NCBI GenBank assembly: GCA_963597615.1
Contig: CAVBQS010000053.1
Coordinates: 124,001-188,000 of the forward strand
Source of the DNA: CAKRJP01 sp963597615
GTDB taxonomy: Bacteria; Bacillota; Clostridia; Lachnospirales; Lachnospiraceae
Reading direction: 5' to 3'
DNA length: 64,000 bases
Under the pieces are notes generated by a model that ran no database searches, had not been told where the DNA came from, and worked only from the letters and a program-made list of their open reading frames with translations. Below are positions 35,135-43,370 of this stretch, in pieces. Positions within the stretch are counted from its first letter, which is position 1; every line of letters begins with the position of its first letter. The position numbers and the translations under genes were made by a program.

Positions 35135-36439
35135 ATGAGGATTGCAATTGTTTCAGGACTGATTATTTTAGTCTTGTTAGTAATTATGTTAGTTGCGGGA
35201 GTACCCATTGCCATTGCACTGGGAATTTCCTCTGTATGTGCCATCCTTCCGGTTATGGATTTAAATGTAGCTGTGCTAACAGGAGCTCAGAGAATCTTCT
35301 CAGGAATCTCTGTCTTTAGTTTGCTTGCCATTCCATTTTACATTCTTGCAGGAAATATTATGAATAAGGGTGGAATTGCAGTTCGTCTGATTAATCTTGC
35401 TAAGCTGATTACAGGACGTACGCCTGGTGCTTTGGGACATACCAATGTTATTGCAAATATGCTGTTTGGTAGTATTTCAGGATCTGGAACAGCAGCGGCC
35501 TCTGCTATGGGCTCTATTATTGGACCCATTGAAAAAGAGGAAGGTTATGATCCAAGTTTCTCCGCAGCAGTTAATGTGGCAACAGCTCCTACAGGACTTT
35601 TGATTCCACCAAGTAATGTTATGATTACCTTCTCTTTGGTAAGTGGTGGAACTTCTGTAGCGGCCCTCTTTATGGCAGGTTACATTCCGGGAATCCTATG
35701 GGGACTGGCATGTATGGCAGTGGTTTACTTTATTGCTAAAAAACAGGGATATCGTGCTAAAACAACCTTCTCAGCCAAGGATGCCGGTAAAGTGATTTTT
35801 CAGGCCCTGCCTTGTCTTTTAATGATTGTTATTGTAATCGGGGGAACTATTGTCGGAGTATTTACAGCTACAGAAGGATCGGTAGTTGCAGTTGTATATA
35901 GTTTGGTGTTGTCACTGATCTATAGATCCATCAAATTATCAGATATTCCAAAACTCTTAAAAGATAGTGCAGAAATGACAGGAATTATTATCTTCCTTAT
36001 TGGAGTATCCAGTATCATGTCATGGGTTATGGCATTTACCAATATTCCAACTTTGGTTTCTTCTGCCTTGTTGTCTATCAGTAATAGTAAATATGTAATC
36101 TTCTTCCTGATTAACATTATTTTACTGATTGTAGGAACCTTTATGGACATGACACCAGCCTGCCTGATCTTTACACCAATTTTCCTTCCAATCTGTACCG
36201 CCCTAGGAATGGATACTATTCATTTTGGTATTATGATGATCTTTAACTTATGTATCGGAACTATTACACCACCTGTAGGAACCACCTTGTTCGTAGGTGT
36301 AAAGGTTGGCGACGTGAGACTAGAAGATGTAATCAAGCAGCTGCTGCCATTCTTTGCAGTAATTATTGCAGTATTAATGCTTGTTACATACATCCCGGCA
36401 TTGAGCTTATGGCTTCCAAGCCTTATGGGATATGTATAA
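35135..36439 (+). CDS. dctM: TRAP transporter large permease DctM (hexuronate locus)
   Basis: This is the large permease of the second TRAP system, 434 residues and apparently intact. It has about 12 membrane segments and the family patterns ILAGNIMNKGGIAVRLINLA near 70-89, GSISGSGTAAASAMGSI near 111-127, GTFMDMTPACLIFTPIFLP near 332-350 and IGTITPPVGTTLFVG near 371-385. AGGAGAA precedes the ATG, 2 bases after the dctQ remnant. With dctP and dctQ damaged it probably has no functional partners from this locus. The neighbouring uxaC and kdgK suggest galacturonate or glucuronate as the original substrate. Confidence 0.92.
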   Translation: MRIAIVSGLIILVLLVIMLVAGVPIAIALGISSVCAILPVMDLNVAVLTGAQRIFSGISVFSLLAIPFYILAGNIMNKGGIAVRLINLAKLITGRTPGALGHTNVIANMLFGSISGSGTAAASAMGSIIGPIEKEEGYDPSFSAAVNVATAPTGLLIPPSNVMITFSLVSGGTSVAALFMAGYIPGILWGLACMAVVYFIAKKQGYRAKTTFSAKDAGKVIFQALPCLLMIVIVIGGTIVGVFTATEGSVVAVVYSLVLSLIYRSIKLSDIPKLLKDSAEMTGIIIFLIGVSSIMSWVMAFTNIPTLVSSALLSISNSKYVIFFLINIILLIVGTFMDMTPACLIFTPIFLPICTALGMDTIHFGIMMIFNLCIGTITPPVGTTLFVGVKVGDVRLEDVIKQLLPFFAVIIAVLMLVTYIPALSLWLPSLMGYV

Positions 36440-36476
36440 AGCTTTCGTAGAATTGAGAGAATAAGGAGAAACAATT

Positions 36477-37883
36477 ATGAAACAATTTATGGATAAGGAT
36501 TTCCTATTAGAAACACAAACAGCACAGAAATTATTTCACCAATATGCAAATCAAATGCCCATTGTAGATTATCACTGTCACATTAATCCCCAGGAGATTG
36601 CAGAAGATCGCAAATTTGAAAATATTACCCAGGTATGGCTTGGTGGAGACCATTACAAGTGGAGACAGATGCGGTCTAATGGGGTAGATGAGTTTTATAT
36701 TACAGGAGCAGCCTCAGACCGGGAAAAATTCCAGAAATGGGCAGAAACCTTGAAGTTAGCAATCTGGAACCCCCTCTATCATTGGAGTCACCTAGAACTT
36801 CAAAGATACTTTGGATATGATGGAGTTTTAAACGGAGACACGGCAGAGAAAGTGTGGAACCTGTGCAATGACAAATTAAAAGAAGATGCTATGTCCGTAA
36901 GAAATCTAATCCGTCAGTCCAATGTAAAACTAATCTGTACCACAGATGATCCTGTGGATGATCTGAAATGGCATGAAGCCATAGCAGCAGATGATAGCTT
37001 TGAAGTTCAGGTTTTACCAGCATGGAGACCGGACAAGGCCATGAATCTTGAAAAGGAGGATTATGCAGATTATATTGCAAAGCTTTCAGGAGTTAGCGGT
37101 GTGGCAATTAAAAGCTTTGAGGATTTAAAACTGGCATTAAATGTCCGTCTTTCTTATTTTGAAAAACATGGTTGTAGCGTTTCAGATCATGCTTTAGAGT
37201 ATGTAATGTACGCTCCTGCAAGTGAGGAAGAGATTGAAGAAATCTTTGCAAAGGCCCTAAAGAAAGAGCCTATTACAAAAGAAGAAGAATTGAAATTTAA
37301 GACAGCTTTTATGCAGTTTGTGGCAAAGCAATATCACAAAAGAGACTGGGTAATGCAGATTCATTATGGATGTAGAAGAGATAATAATACCCCGTATTAT
37401 AATCTTTTAGGACCGGATACAGGATACGACTGTATCGATAATTATGCTCCAAGTGCTCAGACAGCAGCTTTTTTGGATTCTATCAATGCAAGTGAAAAAT
37501 TGCCAAAAACAATCCTTTATTATTTAAATCCAAATGATAATGAAGCCATTGGTACAATCCTTGGATGTTTCCAGGATTCTTCTGCCGCAGGAAAGATCCA
37601 GCAGGGAAGTGCATGATGGTTTAATGACCATAAAACAGGAATGATAAATCAGATGACCTCTCTTGCAAATCTTGGCTTACTTGGAAATTTTGTTGGTATG
37701 TTAACAGATTCCAGAAGTTTCTTGTCCTACACAAGACATGAATACTTCCGCCGTATTTTGTGTAATCTTATTGGTGGATGGGTTGAAAATGGAGAATATC
37801 CAAATGATGAAAAATCCTTAAAGAAGATTGTTGAAGGCATTTCATATAACAACGTAGTAAGATATTTTAAGTTTAATCTCTAA
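36477..37883 (+). pseudogene. uxaC: Glucuronate/galacturonate isomerase interrupted by one in-frame TGA
   Basis: This is uronate isomerase, the first step of hexuronate catabolism (glucuronate to fructuronate, galacturonate to tagaturonate). Reading from 36,477 to 37,883 gives 468 codons, the normal length. Codon 380 (37,614-37,616) is TGA, where the family has a conserved Trp in the pattern SAWWFND: here the code reads G-S-A-stop-W-F-N-D-H. The frame then continues perfectly through GMLTDSRSFLSYTRHEYFRRI to the end. The metal-binding V-D-Y-H-C-H near residue 27-32 is intact. The lesion equals a single G-to-A change (TGG to TGA) and removes about 88 C-terminal residues that include active-site arginines. 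Confidence 0.9.
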
Positions 37884-37896
37884 ATAGGACACAAGG

Positions 37897-37937
37897 AAGA
37901 ATGCTATAATTTGAGGATTATGGTATTCTTTCTTTTT
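37897..37937 (+). terminator. Terminator after uxaC
   Basis: Fourteen-base arms (37897-37910 with 37917-37930, two G-U pairs) have a TTGAGG loop and are followed by TCTTTTT, 13 bases after the uxaC stop. Confidence 0.85.
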
Positions 37938-37963
37938 GCATTCATTAGTTTGTATGATATACT
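37936..37963 (+). promoter_or_regulatory. Candidate promoter of the LacI-type regulator
   Basis: TTGCAT (37936-37941) and TATACT (37958-37963) are 16 bases apart, about 33 bases before the start of the HTH coding region. Confidence 0.45.
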
Positions 37964-37995
37964 AAAGATTATCAAAGTGAAGCGAGGAAAAGACA

Positions 37996-39000
37996 ATTAA
38001 CATTTATGATATAGCTAAACTATCAGGAGTATCCATAGCCACGGTCTCTAGGGTCTTAAATGGAAGCCCGAAAGTAAGTGAAAAGACAAAACAAAAGGTC
38101 CTGGCAGTTATGGAACAGGAAGATTATACCCCCAATGTGTTTGCCCGTGGCCTTACGAAAGATTCAGCCAAGACTATAGGAATTATCTGCCCGGAAATTG
38201 CAGATGCCTATATGGCAAGAGCTGTTTCCTATCTGGAAAAGCAGCTCCATTATTATGGATATGGATGTATTCTTGGATGCAGTGGCACATCATTGGCAGA
38301 AAGAGAAAGCTACACAAAGCTGATGCTGTCTAACCGTATTGATACTCTAGTATTTGTGGGTTCCCTCTATGCAGGAGACAGTGACGATCCGGCGGAGGTT
38401 GCCTATATAAAAGAAGCTGCCAAGAACACACCAATCTTTATGATCAATGCCCACCTAGAGGGGGATAATATTTATTGTGCTTATGCAGATGATTATCATG
38501 CCACCTATGAACTGACCTCTTCTTTAATCCGACGTGGAAAGAAGAAAATTTTATTTATGTACAATTCCAAGTCTTTCAGTGCTAATCAGAAGATGAAGGG
38601 TTATGAGGCGGCTTTAATTGATGCAGGATATCCTGTCAGAGGAGAGCTTAAGTTTTATACGAAGAAAGATATGAGATATGCCAGAGACATGCTTCTTATG
38701 CACCAGAATTTGGAGTTTGACAGTGTAATAGCCACAGAAGATGAACTGGCTATAGGTGTATTAAAGTATGCCAAGGTAAAAGGCATCAAGATCCCGGAGG
38801 ACTTGTCCGTATCTGGATATAACAATTCTAATCTTGCCAGGTGCTGTGAGCCGGAACTTACATCTGTGGACAGTAAATTGGCAGTTTTATGTAGCTCAAC
38901 GGTAACAAATATGATTGCATTATTAGAGCGGGGAGAAGAAATTGATTCTGATTTGAAAGTGCCCTGTGAGATAGCAAAACGGTGTACAACGGATTTTTGA
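37996..39000 (+). CDS. LacI-family regulator of the hexuronate locus, with ATT at the start position
   Basis: This is a repressor of 334 residues if read from 37,996. The complete LacI headpiece is there (N-I-Y-D-I-A-K-L-S-G-V-S-I-A-T-V-S-R-V-L), followed by a periplasmic-binding-type effector domain with normal length and end. The codon at the expected start is ATT, 5 bases after a GAGGAAA ribosome site. No in-frame ATG, GTG or TTG exists between the upstream stop (37,978) and the headpiece. The first ATG (38,110) would give a protein without the DNA-binding domain. Either ATT is used as a rare initiator or the gene has lost its start. It lies downstream of uxaC and presumably controlled uxaC, dctPQM and uxaB-eda-kdgK. 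Confidence 0.75.
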   Translation: MNIYDIAKLSGVSIATVSRVLNGSPKVSEKTKQKVLAVMEQEDYTPNVFARGLTKDSAKTIGIICPEIADAYMARAVSYLEKQLHYYGYGCILGCSGTSLAERESYTKLMLSNRIDTLVFVGSLYAGDSDDPAEVAYIKEAAKNTPIFMINAHLEGDNIYCAYADDYHATYELTSSLIRRGKKKILFMYNSKSFSANQKMKGYEAALIDAGYPVRGELKFYTKKDMRYARDMLLMHQNLEFDSVIATEDELAIGVLKYAKVKGIKIPEDLSVSGYNNSNLARCCEPELTSVDSKLAVLCSSTVTNMIALLERGEEIDSDLKVPCEIAKRCTTDF

Positions 39001-39001
39001 A

Positions 39002-39031
39002 TTGGAAATTTTACTTACTATGTGATAAGAT
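39002..39031 (+). promoter_or_regulatory. Candidate promoter of ychF
   Basis: TTGGAA (39002-39007) and TAAGAT (39026-39031) have 18-base spacing, 62 bases before the ychF start. Confidence 0.4.
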
Positions 39032-39092
39032 GGTTTGGTGCTTTGAAAAATTGCATTTTTAGGAATATTTTTAGAAATAGGAGATATATAAG

Positions 39093-40193
39093 ATGAAACT
39101 AGGAATCGTCGGACTTCCAAATGTAGGAAAGAGTACTTTGTTCAACTCGTTAACTAAGGCAGGTGCCTTATCTGCAAATTATCCTTTTGCAACCATCGAC
39201 CCCAACGTAGGAATTGTTTCTGTACCGGATGATCGTATCGTAAAGCTTGGAGAGCTGTATCACACTAAGAAAGTGACCCCAGCTACCATTGAATTTGTAG
39301 ATATTGCAGGTCTGGTAAAGGGAGCCAGCAAAGGCGAGGGACTGGGAAATCAGTTCTTGGCAAATATCCGTGAGGTAGATGCCATCGTTCACGTGGTTCG
39401 CTGTTTTGAGGATACCAATATTATTCATGTAGATGGATCCGTAGATCCTGCCCGTGATATTGAAACTATTAATCTAGAGCTTATTTTCTCTGATATTGAA
39501 ATTTTAGATCGTAGAATTGCAAAGATTTCTAAGCAAGCAAGAATGGATAAAACCTTGGCTAAGGAATTAGAACTTGTGGAGGCTGTAAAGGCACACTTAG
39601 AAGATGGAAAGATGGCCAGAACCTTCGAGGTTCCAGAGGATGATGATGTTAAAATCTGGTATAAAGGCTACAACCTTTTAACAGCGAAACCTACTATTTA
39701 TGCGGCAAATGTGGCTGAGGATGATTTGGCAAGTGATGGCGTGGACAATGCTTATGTGGAAAAGGTGCGTGCTATGGCAGCTGAGGAGGGAGCAGAGGTA
39801 TTTGTAATCTGTGCCCAGATTGAGCAGGAACTTGCTGACCTTGACGAGGAAGAGAAAAAAGAGTACTTAGAGGATTTAGGAGTAGCTTCCAGTGGTTTGG
39901 ATAAATTGGTGGCAGCTAGCTATTCTCTTCTTGGATTGATTTCTTTCTTGACAGCAGGAGAAGATGAGTGCCGTGCTTGGACCATTAAGAAGGGAACGAA
40001 GGCGCCTCAGGCAGCAGGAAAGATTCATACAGATTTTGAACGAGGATTTATTAAGGCAGAGGTTGTAAATTACCAGGATCTTTTAGACAATGGAAGCCTT
40101 TCTGCAGCAAGAGAAAAAGGAATTGTGGGTATGGAAGGCAAGGAATATGTGGTAAAAGATGGAGACGTGATCTTGTTTAGATTTAATGTCTAA
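39093..40193 (+). CDS. ychF: Redox-regulated ATPase YchF (OLA1 family)
   Basis: This is a ribosome-associated TRAFAC-class nucleotidase that prefers ATP. Its 366 residues show the Obg-like G domain: G1 G-L-P-N-V-G-K-S near residues 7-14, D-I-A-G-L-V near 70-75, and a non-canonical G4 that explains ATP use. A coiled-coil helical insert lies near 130-200 and a C-terminal TGS domain at about 280-365 (ACRAWTIKKGTKAPQAAGKIHTDFE pattern, shortened here). TAGGAGA precedes the ATG. It is a single-copy housekeeping gene with lgt downstream. Confidence 0.95.
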   Translation: MKLGIVGLPNVGKSTLFNSLTKAGALSANYPFATIDPNVGIVSVPDDRIVKLGELYHTKKVTPATIEFVDIAGLVKGASKGEGLGNQFLANIREVDAIVHVVRCFEDTNIIHVDGSVDPARDIETINLELIFSDIEILDRRIAKISKQARMDKTLAKELELVEAVKAHLEDGKMARTFEVPEDDDVKIWYKGYNLLTAKPTIYAANVAEDDLASDGVDNAYVEKVRAMAAEEGAEVFVICAQIEQELADLDEEEKKEYLEDLGVASSGLDKLVAASYSLLGLISFLTAGEDECRAWTIKKGTKAPQAAGKIHTDFERGFIKAEVVNYQDLLDNGSLSAAREKGIVGMEGKEYVVKDGDVILFRFNV

Positions 40194-40231
40194 AATGCAA
40201 GTCTTAAATAGTGGAAAGGAAGTAGCTGTTT

Positions 40232-41116
40232 ATGACAACTAGCATTGAATTTCCCCATTTGGGGATCTATCTTAGCTCCGTTGGAAAGTCCGTGAATCTC
40301 GGTGGATTTTCTATAGCATACTATGGAATTGTTATCGGATGCGGTTTGCTGGCAGGACTTTTTATAGCCCTTCGGGAGGCCAAACGCACGGGGCAGAATC
40401 AGGATAATTATTATGACATTGCTATATATGGGGCGGTATTTGGGATCTTGGGAGCGAGAATCTACTATGTAATATTTTCCTGGGATATGTATAAAGATAA
40501 TCCCATAAGTATCTTTAATATCCGTCAGGGAGGACTGGCGATTTACGGCGGGGTCATAGCTGCGGTGATTACTGTTTTGGTTTACGCCAAAATCAAGAAA
40601 TTGTCTGCCCCTCTTTTAATGGACACTGCCTGCTTGGGGCTAGTAACAGGGCAAATGATTGGCCGCTGGGGCAATTTCTTTAACAGAGAAGCCTTTGGAG
40701 AATATACAGATTCTTTCTTTGCCATGAAGCTTCCGGTAGATGCTGTTAGAGAAAGCGATATTACAGACCTTATGACTAAGCATATGATCACAGAAAATGG
40801 GATTTCCTACATTCAGGTTCATCCAACTTTTTTGTATGAGTCCTTGTGGTGTCTTATGGTTTTTGTCTTGCTTTTGCTTTATCGAAAGCATAAAAAATTT
40901 GATGGGGAAGTTTTTCTTATGTACCTGTGTGGCTACGGGGCCGGCAGATTTTGGATTGAAGGACTTCGCACAGACCAGCTTTTAATTCCGGAAACTACCC
41001 TTCCGGTATCCAGGCTATTAGCTGGGACCTTGGTGGTGGTATCTCTTGGTATTATTTTCTGGATGAAAAGTAAAAAGAATGCCTTGACAAAAAATAATGA
41101 ATCCGTTAGTCTTTAA
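40232..41116 (+). CDS. lgt: Prolipoprotein diacylglyceryl transferase Lgt
   Basis: This membrane enzyme attaches diacylglycerol to the lipobox cysteine of prelipoproteins, such as the binding proteins in this window. Its 294 residues form about seven membrane segments. The Lgt signature G-R-W-G-N-F-F-N-R-E-A-F-G is near residues 147-159 and HPTFLYES near 197-204. GGAAAGGAAGT precedes the ATG. A T-box leader follows immediately; its promoter TTGACA lies within the last 35 bases of lgt. Confidence 0.94.
   Translation: MTTSIEFPHLGIYLSSVGKSVNLGGFSIAYYGIVIGCGLLAGLFIALREAKRTGQNQDNYYDIAIYGAVFGILGARIYYVIFSWDMYKDNPISIFNIRQGGLAIYGGVIAAVITVLVYAKIKKLSAPLLMDTACLGLVTGQMIGRWGNFFNREAFGEYTDSFFAMKLPVDAVRESDITDLMTKHMITENGISYIQVHPTFLYESLWCLMVFVLLLLYRKHKKFDGEVFLMYLCGYGAGRFWIEGLRTDQLLIPETTLPVSRLLAGTLVVVSLGIIFWMKSKKNALTKNNESVSL
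41084..41112 (+). promoter_or_regulatory. Candidate promoter of the tyrS T-box transcript
   Basis: A perfect TTGACA (41084-41089) with a 17-base spacer to a weak TAGTCT (41107-41112) overlaps the 3' end of lgt. Confidence 0.5.
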
Positions 41117-41136
41117 GGCAGGTGAAGGCCTAGAAG

Positions 41137-41435
41137 ATGAATAAAACAAAAAGCGACGAAGAGAAGAAGTAGTTTGTTTTACACCCCTACAGAAAGTTGC
41201 CGGCAGATGAGAGGCGCAGGAAGGCATAGCGAATGAATACATCTTGGAGCTGCACGCTGAAAGCTTGCCGGTGATGGTGAGGGAAGTAGGTCGTGACGGA
41301 GTGACATACGTTAACATGTTGAGGGCTGTGAACACGCAGCTTGCTGAGGTTAGTCATGTGAGTGGTTGATAAAATAAGGTGGTAACGCGTAGATACGCCC
41401 TTATCCGATGCTTGTCGGATAAGGGCTTTTTTTAT
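41137..41435 (+). promoter_or_regulatory. Tyrosine T-box leader of tyrS, with terminator
   Basis: This is a tRNA-sensing leader in the 416-base gap before tyrS. Stem I starts near GCGACGAAGAGAAG. The specifier region reads GAA-TAC-ATCTTGGAGC with the tyrosine codon at 41238-41240. The T-box sequence AAGGTGGTAACGCG is at 41376-41389. It is followed by a terminator hairpin (GCCCTTATCCGA with its complement, 41397-41428) and a run of T. Uncharged tRNA-Tyr should favour the antiterminator and allow tyrS transcription. No gene lies in this gap. Confidence 0.93.
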
Positions 41436-41532
41436 TTTATAAAAGTGCCTTTTGTGAAATAAAAAGCCATTTTGCTTAGACTTAAATAACAGCAATAAAA
41501 AGTGAATCAAGCATAGAAAGGAAAAGAAAAAC

Positions 41533-42756
41533 ATGGGAATTTACGAAGAATTGCAGGCGAGAGGATTGATCGCCCAGGTAACAGATGAGGAACTAATCAG
41601 AGATTTAATTAACAACGGAAAGGCAACTTTCTACATTGGATTTGATCCAACTGCAGACAGCCTACATGTAGGACATTTTATGGCACTTTGTCTTATGAAG
41701 CGTCTTCAGGAAGCTGGCAATAAGCCAATTGCTTTGATTGGCGGGGGAACTGCTATGATCGGAGATCCTTCTGGAAGAAGTGATATGCGCCAGATGATGA
41801 CACCGGAGACCATTCAGCATAACTGTGACTGTTTTAAAAAGCAGATGAGCAGATTTATTGATTTCTCTGAGGGCAAGGCTTTAATGGTAAACAATGCAGA
41901 CTGGTTGCTGGGTCTTAATTATGTAGAGGTTCTTCGAGAAGTAGGAGCACATTTCTCAGTAAATAGAATGTTGACTGCAGAGTGCTACAAGCAGAGAATG
42001 GAAAAAGGTCTTAGCTTTTTAGAGTTTAACTATATGATTATGCAGAGCTATGATTTCTATGCATTGTTCCAGAAATATGGATGTAATCTTCAGTTTGGTG
42101 GAGATGATCAGTGGAGTAATATGTTAGGTGGTACAGAGCTTATTCGTAGAAAATTAGGAAAAGATGCTTCTGCTATGACTATTACCTTGCTTCTGAATTC
42201 TGAAGGCAAGAAAATGGGTAAGACTCAAAGCGGCGCAGTATGGCTGGATCCAAACAAAACTTCTCCATTTGAATTCTACCAGTACTGGAGAAATGTAGCA
42301 GATGCAGATGTTTTAAAATGTATCCGTATGCTGACCTTTCTTCCTTTAGAGGAAATTGACAAGATGGATGCCTGGGAAGGGGCCCAGCTTAATACAGCCA
42401 AAGAAATCCTGGCTTTTGAGCTGACAAAATTAGTTCACGGGGAAGAAGAGGCCAATAAGGCCCAGGCTGCAGCCAAGGCTTTATTTAGCACAGGAGCAGC
42501 TACTGATATGCCAAAGACTGAGCTTACAGCTGAAGATTTAACAGATGGAAATATCGATATTATGACAATGCTTGTAAAGGCTGGCCTTACTGCTTCTAAG
42601 TCAGAAGCACGCCGTGCCGTTTTGCAGGGTGGCGTATCTGTAGACGGTGAGAAGATTACAGACATCAACCACACATTTGCAGGAGAGGACTTGTCAGGAG
42701 AGGGAATCGTACTGAAAAAGGGAAAGAAAAATTTCCGCAAGGTATTGATGAAATAA
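41533..42756 (+). CDS. tyrS: Tyrosyl-tRNA synthetase
   Basis: This class I aminoacyl-tRNA synthetase charges tRNA-Tyr. Its 407 residues have the HIGH-type motif H-V-G-H near residues 46-49, the KMSKS-type motif K-M-G-K-T near 229-233, the tyrosine-binding FDPTADSLH region near 36-44, and a C-terminal S4 RNA-binding domain from about 340 (SKSEARRAVLQGGVSVDGEK). GAAAGGAAA precedes the ATG. Expression is governed by the T-box immediately upstream. Confidence 0.97.
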   Translation: MGIYEELQARGLIAQVTDEELIRDLINNGKATFYIGFDPTADSLHVGHFMALCLMKRLQEAGNKPIALIGGGTAMIGDPSGRSDMRQMMTPETIQHNCDCFKKQMSRFIDFSEGKALMVNNADWLLGLNYVEVLREVGAHFSVNRMLTAECYKQRMEKGLSFLEFNYMIMQSYDFYALFQKYGCNLQFGGDDQWSNMLGGTELIRRKLGKDASAMTITLLLNSEGKKMGKTQSGAVWLDPNKTSPFEFYQYWRNVADADVLKCIRMLTFLPLEEIDKMDAWEGAQLNTAKEILAFELTKLVHGEEEANKAQAAAKALFSTGAATDMPKTELTAEDLTDGNIDIMTMLVKAGLTASKSEARRAVLQGGVSVDGEKITDINHTFAGEDLSGEGIVLKKGKKNFRKVLMK

Positions 42757-42782
42757 GAGACATAAAAAATGGAGGATGCACC

Positions 42783-43292
42783 ATGGCATTTAAAGAAGTT
42801 GCAATTGAAAGCTTAGAGTTTAACCCATTTACAAAAATTTCTAAAGAATGGATGTTAGTAACTGCAGGAGATGAAAATAAGAGCAATACTATGACGGCCA
42901 GCTGGGGTGGCCTTGGTATTATGTGGGCTAAAAATGTAGTAACTGCCTATATTAGACCTCAGCGCTATACCAAAGAATTTATGGATGCAAATGATACTTT
43001 CACTATTTCGTTTTTGCCGGAAGACCAGAGAAAAGCCCTGCAGATTTGTGGATCTGTTTCGGGAAAAAGTGTAGAGAATAAGTGGAAAGAAGCAGGACTT
43101 ACTCCCTATTATGTGGATAAAACTACAGCAGTAGAAGAGGCCCAGATGATCTTTGTTTGTAAGAAGTTATATCATCAGACCATGAAGCCAGAGTGTTTTG
43201 ATGAGAAGGAAAATGATGAAAAATGGTATCCAGACAAGGATTACCATGAAATGTATATTGCAGAGATTACAAGGGTTATTGTAAAAGAGTAA
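42783..43292 (+). CDS. Flavin reductase family protein (FMN-binding split barrel)
   Basis: This is a small flavin-binding protein of 169 residues with the flavin-reductase-like split-barrel fold. WMLVTAGDENKSNTMTASWGGLG near residues 23-45 holds the TMTASWGG flavin-phosphate motif, and RPQRYTKEFM lies near 58-67. It resembles the clostridial flavoredoxin/HpaC-like group. GGAGG precedes the ATG. It sits 26 bases after tyrS and ends at a strong terminator, so it may be co-transcribed with tyrS by read-through. The electron partner is unknown. Confidence 0.85.
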   Translation: MAFKEVAIESLEFNPFTKISKEWMLVTAGDENKSNTMTASWGGLGIMWAKNVVTAYIRPQRYTKEFMDANDTFTISFLPEDQRKALQICGSVSGKSVENKWKEAGLTPYYVDKTTAVEEAQMIFVCKKLYHQTMKPECFDEKENDEKWYPDKDYHEMYIAEITRVIVKE

Positions 43293-43314
43293 TTATTTTA
43301 GAATCAATAAAAAA

Positions 43315-43352
43315 GGATGTACCCAAGATTTGAAAATGGGTACATCCTTTTT
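43315..43352. terminator. Bidirectional terminator after the flavin reductase gene
   Basis: A perfect 11-base-pair GGATGTACCCA/TGGGTACATCC stem (43315-43325, 43337-43347) is flanked by A and T runs, between convergent genes. Confidence 0.9.
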
Positions 43353-43370
43353 TGTTTCTAGATTTCTTTT

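Noticed and set aside
37614..37616. Selenocysteine insertion at the uxaC TGA
   Set aside because: The family has Trp, not Cys or Sec, at this site, and no obvious SECIS-like hairpin follows; a TGG-to-TGA change explains it more simply.
41018..41534. Minus-strand open frames across the tyrS leader
   Set aside because: They lie over a clear T-box and terminator, have no ribosome site and resemble no protein family.
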